Part shown: one piece after another, positions 15,022 to 23,599 of the stretch | Numbering within the stretch: the first letter of the stretch is position 1 | How the letters are laid out: each line of letters starts with the position of its first letter | Assembly: GCF_024509055.1 (NCBI RefSeq) | Contig: NZ_JANINM010000301.1 | Coordinates: forward strand, 1 to 35,006 | From: Mesorhizobium sp. | GTDB taxonomy: Bacteria > Pseudomonadota > Alphaproteobacteria > Rhizobiales > Rhizobiaceae | Length of the DNA stretch: 35,006 nucleotides | Direction of reading: 5' to 3' | Translations under genes and position numbers: made by a program | The notes under the pieces: generated by a model | What the model saw: the letters and a program-made list of their open reading frames with translations, nothing else | The model's database searches: none | Told to the model about the DNA's origin: nothing

Positions 15022-17021
15022 GCCACACGCTCCCGCTTGCGCATCCAGGCAAGCTGCGCGGCCCTGCGGCCGCGGTCGAGACGCTCGACCTCCTCGGCGG
15101 GGATCTCGTAGTCGCCATGCTCGCGCCAGGCGAAGACGACGAAGGTGACGTAGGCGCCGACAAAGCCGACGATCGCAAGCCACCAGATATGCCAGATCAG
15201 CGCGAAGCCGATCAGCGTGGCGAAGAAGGCGGTGACGAAGCCGGTCGGGCTGTTGCGCGGCATCTCGATCGGCTCGTAGGGCTGCTCGGCCTCCTCCTTC
15301 GGTTCCTCGATCGCCCTCTGCTTCATGGTCCAGAAGGGCTCTTCATCCTCCACCTGAGGCATATGCGCGTAATTGAAGAAGGGCGGCGGGGAGGATGTCG
15401 ACCATTCCAGCGAACGCCCGTCCCAGGGGTCGCCGGTCTCGTCGCGCAATTCGTCCCGGTGCCTGATCGAGACGACCAGCTGCGCCACCTGGCAAGCGGC
15501 GCCGACGATCATGACGACGATGCCGAAGGCCGCCACCACCAGCCACGGCGTCCACAGGTCGAGGTCGATGTGCTGAAGACGGCGGGTCATGCCGAGCAGG
15601 CCGACGATATAGAGCGGCACGAAGACCAGCATGTAGCCGGCAAGCGTGAACCAGAACGCGGCCTTTCCCCAGCCTTCATGCAACCGGAAGCCGAAGGCCT
15701 TTGGGAACCAGTAGGTGAAGCCGGCGAACGCCCCGAACAGCACGCCCGAGATGATGACGTTGTGGAAATGCGCGACGAGGAAGAGCGAGTTGTGCAGCAC
15801 GAAGTCGGCTGGCGGCACGGCGAGCAGGACACCGGTCATGCCGCCGATGGTGAAGGTCGTGACGAAGCCGAGCGCCCACAGCATCGGCGTGTCGAAGCGC
15901 ACGCGCCCGCCATACATGGTGAAGAGCCAGTTGTAGATCTTCACGCCCGTGCCGACCGCGATGACCGAGGTGGCGATGCCGAAGGCGGCGTTGACATTTG
16001 CGCCGGCGCCCATGGTGAAGAAGTGGTGCAGCCAGACCATGAAGGAGACGATGCAGATGAACATCGTCGCCGCGACCATGGAGCGGTAGCCGAACAGCGG
16101 CTTGGACGAGAAGGTCGAGAAGATCTCGGAGAACAGCCCGAAAGCCGGAAGCACGAGGATGTAGACCTCCGGATGGCCCCAGGCCCAGATGAGGTTGACG
16201 AACATCATCTGGTTGCCGCCGGCCTCGTTGGTGAAGAAGTGGAAGCCGAGATAACGGTCGAGCGTCAGCATGGCGAGAGTCGCCGTCAGGATCGGGAAAG
16301 CCGCGACGATGAGCAGGTTCGAAGCGAGCGAGGTCCAGCAGAACATCGGCATGCGCAGATATCCCATGCCCGGCGCGCGCATCTTCAGGATGGTCGTCAC
16401 AAGGTTCACGCCGGTCAGCAGCGTGCCGACGCCCGAGATCTGGATTGACCAGAGATAGTAATCGACGCCGACGCCCGGCGAGTACGTCGTCTCCGACAAC
16501 GGCGCATAGGGCAGCCAGCCGGTTCGGGCGAACTCGCCGACGACGAGCGAGACGTTGACCAGGAGGGCGCCCGACGCTGTCAACCAGAAGCTGACCGAGT
16601 TCAGCGTCGGGAAGGCGACGTCCCTGATCCCGAGCTGCAGCGGCACCACGAAATTCATCAACCCGATGACGAAGGGCATCGCGGCAAAGAAGATCATAAT
16701 CGTGCCATGAGCGGAAAAGATCTGATCGTAATGCTCGGGCGGCAGGTAGCCTGGCCCGTGGATGGCCAGCACCTGCTGCGCGCGCATCATCACGGCGTCG
16801 ACGAAGCCGCGTAGCAACATCAGCATCGCCAGCACGATGTACATGACGCCTATGCGCTTATGGTCGACCGAAGTCAGCCATTCGTTCCAGAGATAGGGCC
16901 AGAATCCCTTGACGGTTATCCAGACCAGCACCGCCGCGGCCGCCAGGAAGACGACCAGCGCCGCGCCCAAGGGAATGGGCTGATCGAAGGGGATGGCCGA
17001 CCAATCGAGCTTGCCGAGCAT
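15018..17021 (-). CDS. cyoB: Cytochrome bo3 ubiquinol oxidase subunit I
   Basis: The catalytic subunit of a quinol oxidase, about 667 residues with 14-15 membrane helices. It reduces O2 to water and pumps protons. The CuB and cross-linked Tyr motif [17 protein letters not shown], the CuB histidine pair in WLHHFFTMG and the haem ligands in [15 protein letters not shown] are all intact, as is the K/D-channel region. The ATG at 17021 follows GGGAGG by 6 bases and begins 2 bases after the cyoA stop. The C-terminal extension runs past the last helix and ends in arginine-rich sequence. It is quinol-type because the partner CyoA lacks CuA ligands. Confidence 0.96.
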   Translation of the reverse strand: MLGKLDWSAIPFDQPIPLGAALVVFLAAAAVLVWITVKGFWPYLWNEWLTSVDHKRIGVMYIVLAMLMLLRGFVDAVMMRAQQVLAIHGPGYLPPEHYDQIFSAHGTIMIFFAAMPFVIGLMNFVVPLQLGIRDVAFPTLNSVSFWLTASGALLVNVSLVVGEFARTGWLPYAPLSETTYSPGVGVDYYLWSIQISGVGTLLTGVNLVTTILKMRAPGMGYLRMPMFCWTSLASNLLIVAAFPILTATLAMLTLDRYLGFHFFTNEAGGNQMMFVNLIWAWGHPEVYILVLPAFGLFSEIFSTFSSKPLFGYRSMVAATMFICIVSFMVWLHHFFTMGAGANVNAAFGIATSVIAVGTGVKIYNWLFTMYGGRVRFDTPMLWALGFVTTFTIGGMTGVLLAVPPADFVLHNSLFLVAHFHNVIISGVLFGAFAGFTYWFPKAFGFRLHEGWGKAAFWFTLAGYMLVFVPLYIVGLLGMTRRLQHIDLDLWTPWLVVAAFGIVVMIVGAACQVAQLVVSIRHRDELRDETGDPWDGRSLEWSTSSPPPFFNYAHMPQVEDEEPFWTMKQRAIEEPKEEAEQPYEPIEMPRNSPTGFVTAFFATLIGFALIWHIWWLAIVGFVGAYVTFVVFAWREHGDYEIPAEEVERLDRGRRAAQLAWMRKRERVA

Positions 17022-17023
17022 CG

Positions 17024-17971
17024 TCAACCTCCCTGCCTGGGCTGCGGCTGCATGGCTGCGGGCTGCATGGCCGCCGGCGGCTCTGCCTTGGGGCTCACCT
17101 GCTGCTCACCGGCCGTCGTTTCAGCGGGGCCCGGAGCCGGCGAGAGCACCTGGCGGGCGATCGCGTCGAACAGCCCCTCTTGTACATGGCCATAGGAAGC
17201 GGGCGGGGTGTTGATGCTCTGCCGGGCCAGCTCGCGATAGGCCTTGGCGTTCAGCACGCCGCCTCCGCCATGAACCGATGAGATCCAGCTGGAGAAGGCG
17301 TCCGCCGAGACCGCCCGCACGCGGAAGTTCATGTCCGAAAAGCCGTCGCCGCTGAAATGGGCGGACAGACCGAAATATTCGCCCTCCCGGTCGGCCTGGA
17401 GGTTCAGTTCGGTCTGCATGCCGTTCATGACGTAGACCATGCTGCCGAGCTGCGGCACGAAGAACGTGTTCATCACGCTGGCCGAGGTCATGCTGAAGTG
17501 AACCGGCACACCGGTCGGGACGACTAGCTGGTTGACCGTTCCCACGCCCTGGTCGGGGTAGATGAACAGCCATTTCCAGTCGAGCGACACCACCTGGACC
17601 TCAAGCGGCGGCCGGTTGGGATCGATCGGGTTGCGCGGATCGAGGTGGAAGGACCCGTAGTATATCAACCCGCCGAGGAAGAGGATGGTGAGCGTCGGGA
17701 TCGACCAGACGATCAGCTCGATCCGGCCCGAATGCGTGAATGCCGGATCGTATCGGGCGTTGCGGTTCGAGGCGCGGAACATCCAGGCGAAGGCAAGCAG
17801 CGCCACCAGCGTCGGGATGACGATCACCAGCATCACCGCCAGCGAGTTGAGCAGGATGGTGCGGTTGCCTGCGCCGATGGGGCCTTGCGGGTCGAGCACT
17901 CCGCCCGCGCAGCCCGCCAGCATTGCCAACGCAGGCACGACCAGGCAGGGCGACTGTGGTCCGCGGGGCAA
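17024..17971 (-). CDS. cyoA: Cytochrome bo3 ubiquinol oxidase subunit II (lipoprotein)
   Basis: A 315-residue precursor. A lipoprotein-type signal with lipobox LAGC at residues 18-21 is followed by two membrane helices and a periplasmic cupredoxin domain ([38 protein letters not shown]). The CuA cysteines and histidines of cytochrome c oxidases are absent, which marks a quinol oxidase. The C-terminal tail is Pro/Gln/Ala-rich with AAMQP repeats. The start is TTG 17971, with CGGAG 7 bases upstream; no ATG is available because an in-frame TGA lies 15 bases before it. An AGGAG-led short ORF (17984-18055) stands just upstream. Confidence 0.92.
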   Translation of the reverse strand: MPRGPQSPCLVVPALAMLAGCAGGVLDPQGPIGAGNRTILLNSLAVMLVIVIPTLVALLAFAWMFRASNRNARYDPAFTHSGRIELIVWSIPTLTILFLGGLIYYGSFHLDPRNPIDPNRPPLEVQVVSLDWKWLFIYPDQGVGTVNQLVVPTGVPVHFSMTSASVMNTFFVPQLGSMVYVMNGMQTELNLQADREGEYFGLSAHFSGDGFSDMNFRVRAVSADAFSSWISSVHGGGGVLNAKAYRELARQSINTPPASYGHVQEGLFDAIARQVLSPAPGPAETTAGEQQVSPKAEPPAAMQPAAMQPQPRQGG

Positions 17972-17983
17972 TGTGTGGCTCCG

Positions 17984-18055
17984 TCACACGAATGAAAGGG
18001 CGGGTCGGAGCGAAGGGGCGGAGCGTATGAACGCGCGTTCGCCTGCAACTCTCAT
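17984..18055 (-). CDS. Leader ORF upstream of cyoA (23 codons)
   Basis: ATG at 18055 is preceded by AGGAG at 7 bases, the strongest ribosome-binding site in this region. It encodes MRVAGERAFIRSAPSLRPAL and ends 12 bases before the TTG of cyoA, in another frame. It could be a leader peptide that sets cyoA translation, or the displaced N-terminus of cyoA after a frameshift. Positive charge and hydrophobicity would fit the n-region of a signal peptide. Confidence 0.4.
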   Translation of the reverse strand: MRVAGERAFIRSAPSLRPALSFV

Positions 18056-18263
18056 ATGAAGGCTCCTAGATGCGGGCCGTGTGACGCTCCCGCCCGAGCG
18101 TCGCGATTTGCTGGACGAACAAGATAACTGCCGATGCGCGCTCTTTGTTCCGCGCGGGCCGATTTTCCTCGGGCGGTCAAGTTGCACGGCAAGGAGGGCC
18201 CTGCGGCGGCCGCCTCGAACGGCGTTTCGGCACGGTTGGAAGGATTTTTGAAACCTGCCATCG

Positions 18264-18298
18264 AATCGATTGCGCAAACGTTTCGATGACTCTATGGT
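18264..18298 (+). promoter_or_regulatory. LacI-type operator inside a sigma70-type promoter
   Basis: TTGCGC (18270-18275), 17 bases, TATGGT (18293-18298) form a promoter for the repressor-transport operon. The spacer contains AAACGTTT (18276-18283) in the context GCAAACGTTTCG, the central core of LacI/PurR/RbsR-type operators. A second palindrome, AATCGATT, covers 18264-18271. A repressor bound here would block polymerase. Confidence 0.6.
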
Positions 18299-18375
18299 TT
18301 TGTTGGACCCGCCGGAGAGCGGGACGGGAAACGCGACTAGGGAGGAGCGCTTGCCGGCACTCCGTAAAGGCACTC

Positions 18376-19389
18376 ATGCCGACAATGGCTGAAGTCGCGC
18401 GCCGCGCCGGCGTGTCGGTGTCGACCGTCTCCCATGTCGTCAACCGCACCCGTTTCGTCTCGCCCGAGAAGGCGCGGCTCATCAACGACGCCATCTCCGC
18501 CATGGGTTACCAGCCCAACGAGCTGGCGCGGTCCCTGAAGGGCGCCTCGACCCGCAGCGTCGGGCTCGCGATCTCGGCGATCTCCAATCCCTATTTCACC
18601 GACATCATCTGCGCGGTCGAGGCCGAATGCGCGCGGCTGGGCCTCGTGGTCTTCCTGTCGGACACGCAGGAAGACCCCGAGCGCGAGCTTGCGGTCGTTC
18701 ATGCCTTCCATCAGCGCCGCGTCGATGGCGTGATCCTGGCGCCATCGGGCTCGCCCGAACGCGCGATCGGCTATCTGGCCGAGAAGAAGCTGCCTTGCGT
18801 GCTCATCGACCGCTTCGCCGACGACCGCTTCGACCAGATCGGCGTCGAGAACGAGACGGCGATGCGCTCACTCATCGACCATGTCGCGTCGTTCGGCCAC
18901 AGGCGCATCGGCTATATCGCCGGACAGCCGGGATTGGCCACCACCCGCGAACGCATCGAGGCGTTCCGCGCCTCGATGCAGGCCAATGGACTTGAGTGGC
19001 AGCCGCGCTATGTCTCGCCGGAGAATGTCGACACGGCGAGCGCCACGGCATCGACCCACGCGATCCTGTCGCAGCCCGAGCCGCCCACCGCATTGGTTAC
19101 CGGCAACAACATGACCACCATCGGGGCAGTCCGCGCCATCCGCGAGAAGGGTCTTTCGATCCCGCGCGACCTGTCGCTGGTCGGCTTCGACGATTTCGAG
19201 TGGGCCGACTGTTTCGAGCCGAGGCTGACCCTGGTCGAGCAGCCCTGCACCGAGATCGGCAGGCAGGCGGCGGCATTGCTTAGCGAGCGGATCGCCGCCA
19301 GCGACGCCGCGCCGCGCGCGGTGCGGCTCTCGGCAACGCTAAAGACGCGCCAATCCTGCGCGGCCCCGACCCAAGCGAGGCCCGCATGA
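18376..19389 (+). CDS. LacI-family transcriptional repressor
   Basis: The protein has 337 residues: an N-terminal helix-turn-helix with the LacI pattern TMAEVARRAGVSVSTVSHVVNR and the hinge segment ending NELARSLK. A periplasmic-binding-protein-like sugar-binding domain follows (SNPYFTDIICAVE, VDGVILAPSGS, FGHRRIGYIAG, VGFDDFEWADCFEPRLTLVEQP). The start at ATG 18376 has AAAGG 5 bases upstream. The stop overlaps the ATP-binding gene by 4 bases (ATGA), so it belongs to that operon and very probably controls it through the operator at 18276-18283. Inducer unknown, likely the transported sugar. Confidence 0.92.
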   Translation: MPTMAEVARRAGVSVSTVSHVVNRTRFVSPEKARLINDAISAMGYQPNELARSLKGASTRSVGLAISAISNPYFTDIICAVEAECARLGLVVFLSDTQEDPERELAVVHAFHQRRVDGVILAPSGSPERAIGYLAEKKLPCVLIDRFADDRFDQIGVENETAMRSLIDHVASFGHRRIGYIAGQPGLATTRERIEAFRASMQANGLEWQPRYVSPENVDTASATASTHAILSQPEPPTALVTGNNMTTIGAVRAIREKGLSIPRDLSLVGFDDFEWADCFEPRLTLVEQPCTEIGRQAAALLSERIAASDAAPRAVRLSATLKTRQSCAAPTQARPA

Positions 19390-20903
19390 ACGCGCCGCTG
19401 CTTTCCGTCACCGGCGCCGTGAAACGCTTCGGCGGCGTGCAGGCGCTGCGTGGCGTCGACTTCGACCTGAACGCTGGCGAGATCCACGCGCTGCTCGGCG
19501 AGAACGGCGCCGGCAAGTCGACGCTGATGAACCTCCTGTCGGGCGTCCACACCCCGGACGAGGGCGAGATCCGCATCGACGGCAAGCCCGTGCATCTCAA
19601 CAATCCACGCGAGGCACAAGCCGCCGGCATCGCCACCATCTTCCAGGAACTCGACCTCGTGCCTTCGCTCGACGTCGCGGCGAACCTTTTCCTCGGCCGC
19701 GAGCTGATGCGGCCGGGCGGGCTGCTCGACGTGCCGGCCATGCGCCGCGAGGCGAGGAAGCGGCTGGAAGCGATCGAGCTTGCCATCGACCCCGCGCGCC
19801 TTGTCGCCGACCTCTCCATCGGCCAGCGCCAGGTGGTGGCGATCGTCAAGGCGCTGTCCTATGCGTCGCGCGTGCTGATCATGGACGAGCCGACTGCGGC
19901 GCTTACCGTCGCGGAGGTCGAGCGGCTGTTCGACATCATGAGGAAGCTTGCCGCCACCGGCGTCGGCATCGTCTACATCTCGCACCGGCTGGAAGAGGTG
20001 CCGGGCATCGCCGACCGCGTGACCGTGATGCGCGACGGCCGCGTCGCCGGCGTTACCGAGCCGCACGCGCCGCAGGCCGAGCTGGTGCGGCTCCTGGTGG
20101 GGCGACCACTGGACGAACTCTACCCCGCGCGCGCCAGAAGTTCCGGCAAGACGCTGCTCAGCCTCAAGGATGCGAGCTTCAAGCTCGCCAACCAGAGCGC
20201 CGGCTGGCAGCCGCCGAACGGTATTTCGCTCGAGGTGAGGGAAGGCGAGATCGTCGGTCTTGCCGGCATCATGGGGGCAGGGCGCACCGAACTCCTCTCC
20301 GCTCTCTATGGCGCCGGCCTGGCCGGGCGCTGGCAGGGCGAAGTCGCGGTCGAAGGCCGGCCGGTCAAGCTCGACTCCATCAGGGCGGCGCGCAAAGCGG
20401 GCATCGCCTTCGTCACAGACGACCGGCGCGGCAGCGGCCTGATGCTGAGGATGGCGGTCGGCCTCAACCTGGTGATGTCGGTGATCCGCCGCATCTCGCC
20501 GGCCGGGCTGATGTCGCCGCGCCGCCAGGCGGAGGCCGTCAGCCAGTCCTTCGGCCAGTTCGACATCCGGCCGAAGAACGCTGACATCGCCGTCGGCGCG
20601 CTTTCCGGCGGCAACCAGCAGAAGGTGGTGCTGGCCAAGGAAATCCTCGGCAACCCGCGGCTCCTGCTGCTCGACGAGCCGACGCGCGGCGTCGATGTCG
20701 GCGCCAAGGGCGAGATTTACGCGCGGCTGCGCGCGCTCGCTGCGCAAGGGCTGGGGATCCTCGTCGCGTCGAGCGAGATGCCGGAGCTGATTGGGCTCTG
20801 CGACCGGATCGTGGTGCTGCGCCAGGGGCGCAATGTGGCGGAATTCAGCGGCGGCGTCGACGAGCAAACCGTGCTTGCCGCGGCAAATGGCAGGGAGGCC
20901 TGA
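19386..20903 (+). CDS. CUT2 sugar ABC transporter ATP-binding protein (RbsA-like)
   Basis: The protein has 505 residues with two nucleotide-binding domains in one chain, as in RbsA, XylG and MglA. First domain: Walker A GENGAGKST at 38-46, a signature LSIGQRQ and Walker B LIMDEPTAAL. Second domain: degenerate Walker A GIMGAGRTE, signature LSGGNQQ and Walker B LLLDEPTRGVD. It powers uptake through the permease coded next. The sugar cannot be told from sequence; ribose-type is the family name, not the substrate. It overlaps the genes on both sides by 1-4 bases. Confidence 0.94.
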   Translation: MNAPLLSVTGAVKRFGGVQALRGVDFDLNAGEIHALLGENGAGKSTLMNLLSGVHTPDEGEIRIDGKPVHLNNPREAQAAGIATIFQELDLVPSLDVAANLFLGRELMRPGGLLDVPAMRREARKRLEAIELAIDPARLVADLSIGQRQVVAIVKALSYASRVLIMDEPTAALTVAEVERLFDIMRKLAATGVGIVYISHRLEEVPGIADRVTVMRDGRVAGVTEPHAPQAELVRLLVGRPLDELYPARARSSGKTLLSLKDASFKLANQSAGWQPPNGISLEVREGEIVGLAGIMGAGRTELLSALYGAGLAGRWQGEVAVEGRPVKLDSIRAARKAGIAFVTDDRRGSGLMLRMAVGLNLVMSVIRRISPAGLMSPRRQAEAVSQSFGQFDIRPKNADIAVGALSGGNQQKVVLAKEILGNPRLLLLDEPTRGVDVGAKGEIYARLRALAAQGLGILVASSEMPELIGLCDRIVVLRQGRNVAEFSGGVDEQTVLAAANGREA

Positions 20904-21961
20904 TGTCGGACCAGAAGATTTCGGTGGCGGCGAGCCCCTCGGTACCCGCCGCCGCGCCGGCCAGGCGCCTCGACCCGCTTGCCGTCATCGTGCGCTTCCA
21001 GAGCCTGATCGGCCTTGTGCTGGTGGCGATAGGCGGCATCATCTTCTCGCCCAGGCGCCACGGCGAGATCCTGTTCCTCAACCCCGACAACATCGCCAAC
21101 ATCGTGCGCGCGGTGTCGGAGACCGGCATCATCGCCATCGGCATGACCTTCGTCATCATCACCGCCGGCATCGACCTGTCGGTCGGCGCGGTGCTTGGCC
21201 TCTCCAGCGTCGTCACCGCCTCGATGATGATCTCCGGTGGCTTCGGCCTGATCCCGACCATCCTCGCGGTGCTCGTCATGGGCATCGTCTTCGGCATCGT
21301 CCAGGGCGCGATCTCTACGCGCTTCAGGCTGGAGCCGTTCATCGTCACGCTGGCCGGCCTGCAGGCGGCGCGAGGCCTGGCGCTCATCGTGTCCGGCAAC
21401 CAGTATATCAACATCTCCTATGGTGACGGGCCGGGTCTCGCGCCGCCGGTGTTCGCGGTGCTGGGCGAGCGGCTGTTCGACAACACCGTGCCGGTGGCGA
21501 CCATCGTCTTCGTGGTCTTCGCGGCCATCGCCACCGTCGTGCTCAACACCACGCGCTTCGGCCGCTACGTCTACGCCGTCGGTGGCAACGAGCGCGCCGC
21601 GCGCATTTCGGGCGTGCCCGTGTCGATGGTGAAGGTCTCCGTCTACGCCATCACCGGCTTTGCCTCGGCGCTGGCCGGCATCGTGCATGCCGGCCAGTTC
21701 AATTTCGGCAGCGCCAATGACGGCATGGGCTATGAGCTGACGGCCATCGCCGCCGTCGTCATCGGCGGCACCAGCCTGTTCGGCGGCGCCGGCTCCATGG
21801 TCGGCACGGTTGCCGGCACCATCATGCTCGGCGCCCTGGCTAACATCCTTCAGCTCAACAACATCACCCCCGCCACGCAGTTGCTCGCGACCGCCGCGAT
21901 CATCGTGCTGGCGGCAGTGCTTCAATCCCTCGTGCGCCGCCGCGAGGGATTGGGACGATAG
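20903..21961 (+). CDS. CUT2 sugar ABC transporter permease (RbsC-like)
   Basis: An inner-membrane permease of 352 residues with about nine or ten helices. The family features are ITAGIDLSVGAVLGLSS near residue 90 and the coupling-helix region around VGGNERAARISGVPV near residue 225. After that come GMGYELTAIAAVVIGGTSLFGG and an alanine/leucine-rich last helix. Its ATG overlaps the ATPase stop (TGATG). There is a basic, proline-rich cytosolic start of about 30 residues. Confidence 0.93.
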   Translation: MSDQKISVAASPSVPAAAPARRLDPLAVIVRFQSLIGLVLVAIGGIIFSPRRHGEILFLNPDNIANIVRAVSETGIIAIGMTFVIITAGIDLSVGAVLGLSSVVTASMMISGGFGLIPTILAVLVMGIVFGIVQGAISTRFRLEPFIVTLAGLQAARGLALIVSGNQYINISYGDGPGLAPPVFAVLGERLFDNTVPVATIVFVVFAAIATVVLNTTRFGRYVYAVGGNERAARISGVPVSMVKVSVYAITGFASALAGIVHAGQFNFGSANDGMGYELTAIAAVVIGGTSLFGGAGSMVGTVAGTIMLGALANILQLNNITPATQLLATAAIIVLAAVLQSLVRRREGLGR

Positions 21962-22023
21962 GAGGCTGGCGGCAGCAACCAAGGTCCGGCAACCCCCTGC
22001 CCGGACGAGGAGGAGACGAAAGT

Positions 22024-23013
22024 ATGAGAACGACATCGAAAGGATCGCGACGGGTGCTCGTCGCCACACTTCTGGCAGGCGCCGGCCTGTGCGTAGCGGG
22101 CGCGGCGCAGGCGGCGAACCCGCTGGTGAAGGCCTGTTCCAAGGACGGCCAGTTCGTCATCGGCTTTTCGCAGGCGAACAACGCCGAACCCTATCGCCAG
22201 CACGTCAATGACGAGCTGACGGCGGCCGCCAAGCAGGTGCCGCAATTCACGCTGCAGATCGCCGACGGCGCCGGCAACGTCAACACGCAGACCTCGCAGG
22301 TCGACAACTTCATCACCCAGAAGGTCGACCTGCTGCTGATCTCGCCCTTCGAGGCCGCGCCCCTGACGCCCGCCGTCAAGCGCGCCATGGATGCCGGCAT
22401 TCCGGTGATCGAGCTCGACCGTAAGACGGTGGGCGACCCGGGCAAGGACTACACCGCCTTCATCGGCGGCGACAATTTCAAGATCGCCCAGGAAGCCGGC
22501 AAGTTCACCGCCACGAAGCTGCTGCCCGATGGCGGCGAGGCGGCGGTGCTGGAGGGCCTGCCGAGCTCGACGCCAGCGGTGGAGCGCCTTAACGGCTTCA
22601 AGGACGGCGTTAAGGCCAACCCGAAGATCCAGATCGTTGCCGAGCAGGCGGCCGACTGGGTGCCGGACAAAGCCCAGACCGCCTTTTCGGCCATGCTGCA
22701 GGCGCATCCCGACATCAAGGTGCTCTATGCCTCCAACGACATGATGGCGGCCGGCGCGCTGCTCGCCGCCAAGGGCGCGGGCAAGGACGTCAAGATCATC
22801 GGCACCGACGGCCTGCCGGGCCCGGCGGGCGGCATCGAGGCCGTCGCCAAGGGCGACTGGGCGGCGACCTTCACTTACCCGACGGGCGCCAAGGAAGCGA
22901 TCGACATGTCGAAGAAGATCCTGCTCGACTGCGCCACCTCCGTGGACGCCACGGTGACCGTGGACACCACCGCGATCACGTCGGAGAACGCGAAACAGTT
23001 GTCCGGCAAGTAG
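22024..23013 (+). CDS. Periplasmic sugar-binding protein (CUT2, RbsB-like)
   Basis: A precursor of 329 residues with a Sec signal peptide (about 30 residues, arginine-rich n-region, ending AGAAQA). It is a type I periplasmic binding fold: FVIGFSQANNAEPYRQHVNDE, then VDLLLISPFEAAPLTPAV, GIPVIELDRKT, FIGGDNFKIAQEAG, LYASNDMMAAGAL and KIIGTDGLPGPAGGIEAV. The pairs of Asp/Asn/Arg around the cleft suggest a monosaccharide, not identified. GGAGG lies about 11 bases before the ATG. A strong terminator follows at 23044. Confidence 0.93.
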   Translation: MRTTSKGSRRVLVATLLAGAGLCVAGAAQAANPLVKACSKDGQFVIGFSQANNAEPYRQHVNDELTAAAKQVPQFTLQIADGAGNVNTQTSQVDNFITQKVDLLLISPFEAAPLTPAVKRAMDAGIPVIELDRKTVGDPGKDYTAFIGGDNFKIAQEAGKFTATKLLPDGGEAAVLEGLPSSTPAVERLNGFKDGVKANPKIQIVAEQAADWVPDKAQTAFSAMLQAHPDIKVLYASNDMMAAGALLAAKGAGKDVKIIGTDGLPGPAGGIEAVAKGDWAATFTYPTGAKEAIDMSKKILLDCATSVDATVTVDTTAITSENAKQLSGK

Positions 23014-23043
23014 GGTAGGGCTCTCCAACCGAAGCTGTCGCGA

Positions 23044-23076
23044 CAAGGCCCCGCAAGGGGCCTTGTTTTTGTTTTT
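23044..23076 (+). terminator. Strong terminator of the sugar transport operon
   Basis: A 9-bp stem CAAGGCCCC with GGGGCCTTG on a GCAA tetraloop, followed by TTTTTGTTTTT. It begins 31 bases after the stop of the binding protein. Confidence 0.92.
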
Positions 23077-23171
23077 AGGGTGCGGTTGCCGTGCATCGAC
23101 GGCGCCAACCCTATCGACGGGCCATGAATCTGTGTTAAGCGGCCGGCCGACCAACCGAAGGACGACATGAA

Positions 23172-23402
23172 GTGAGCGAACCGACCGTGGCCGAAGCCAC
23201 CGAAAGCATCTATGCCTCGCTGCGCGCCGACAATGCCGATATCGACCAGCATATCGCGACGCTCAAGGCCGCGCTGGCGCGGGAAGGGCTGAAGCAGGCA
23301 GTGTTCGAGCCGGCGAAGCTGGCGCACAACAACCGCCAGGGCCGCAAGTTGATGCAGGCCTATTTCAGGCAGCGCGGCGTGACGGTCGCGTTTTCGGCGT
23401 AG
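23172..23402 (+). CDS. Conserved hypothetical protein (76 residues)
   Basis: A soluble protein (MSEPTVAEATESIYASLRAD...) with an N-terminal coiled helix and a basic second half (KLAHNNRQGRKLMQAYFRQRG). The start is GTG 23172, with GAAGGA about 9 bases upstream; an overlapping ATG at 23167 opens only a two-codon frame. The tail resembles a nucleic-acid-binding surface. The gene stands between two nearly identical terminators (23044 and 23434). No family recognised. Confidence 0.6.
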   Translation: MSEPTVAEATESIYASLRADNADIDQHIATLKAALAREGLKQAVFEPAKLAHNNRQGRKLMQAYFRQRGVTVAFSA

Positions 23403-23433
23403 GGCCGAGCTTTACAATCGAAGATGTTGCGAC

Positions 23434-23465
23434 AAGGCCCCGCAAGGGGCCTTTTTTTGTTTTTC
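23434..23465 (+). terminator. Terminator of the small gene, duplicate of 23044
   Basis: Stem AAGGCCCC with GGGGCCTT on GCAA, then TTTTTTTGTTTTT. It shares more than the stem with the terminator at 23044: about 20 bases upstream (CGAAG-GT-GCGACAAGG) also match. Confidence 0.9.
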
Positions 23466-23599
23466 GGGCTGTTGCGCCGACAGGCGCAGCTTCCCGAAGG
23501 TAATCGCACAGGGCAGCGCCAGTCCCCCACCTACACGATTGGCCGCCCAAGCCGGCATCGCTCAATAACAGCTTGCGTGAGCGACCTTGCAGATCAACC

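Larger units (their letters stand above)
17972..18375. other. Divergent intergenic region between cyoA and the LacI-type gene
   Basis: It holds the 23-codon leader ORF at 17984-18055 and the LacI-type promoter-operator at 18264-18298. Nothing else of clear meaning was seen; no obvious cyo promoter could be picked with confidence. Confidence 0.6.

Noticed and set aside
15117..16448. Plus-strand frame of 443 codons opposite cyoB
   Set aside because: It has only shadow composition, while the minus frame has intact oxidase motifs.
19008..20867. Long minus-strand frame of 619 codons
   Set aside because: It lies opposite the repressor and ATP-binding genes and has the His/Arg/Asp-rich composition of a GC-rich shadow frame.
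20717..22069. Minus-strand frame of 450 codons
   Set aside because: It is opposite the permease gene; long runs of Gly/His/Arg/Asp and no motif.
21922..23154. Minus-strand frame of 410 codons
   Set aside because: It is opposite the binding-protein gene, with shadow composition.
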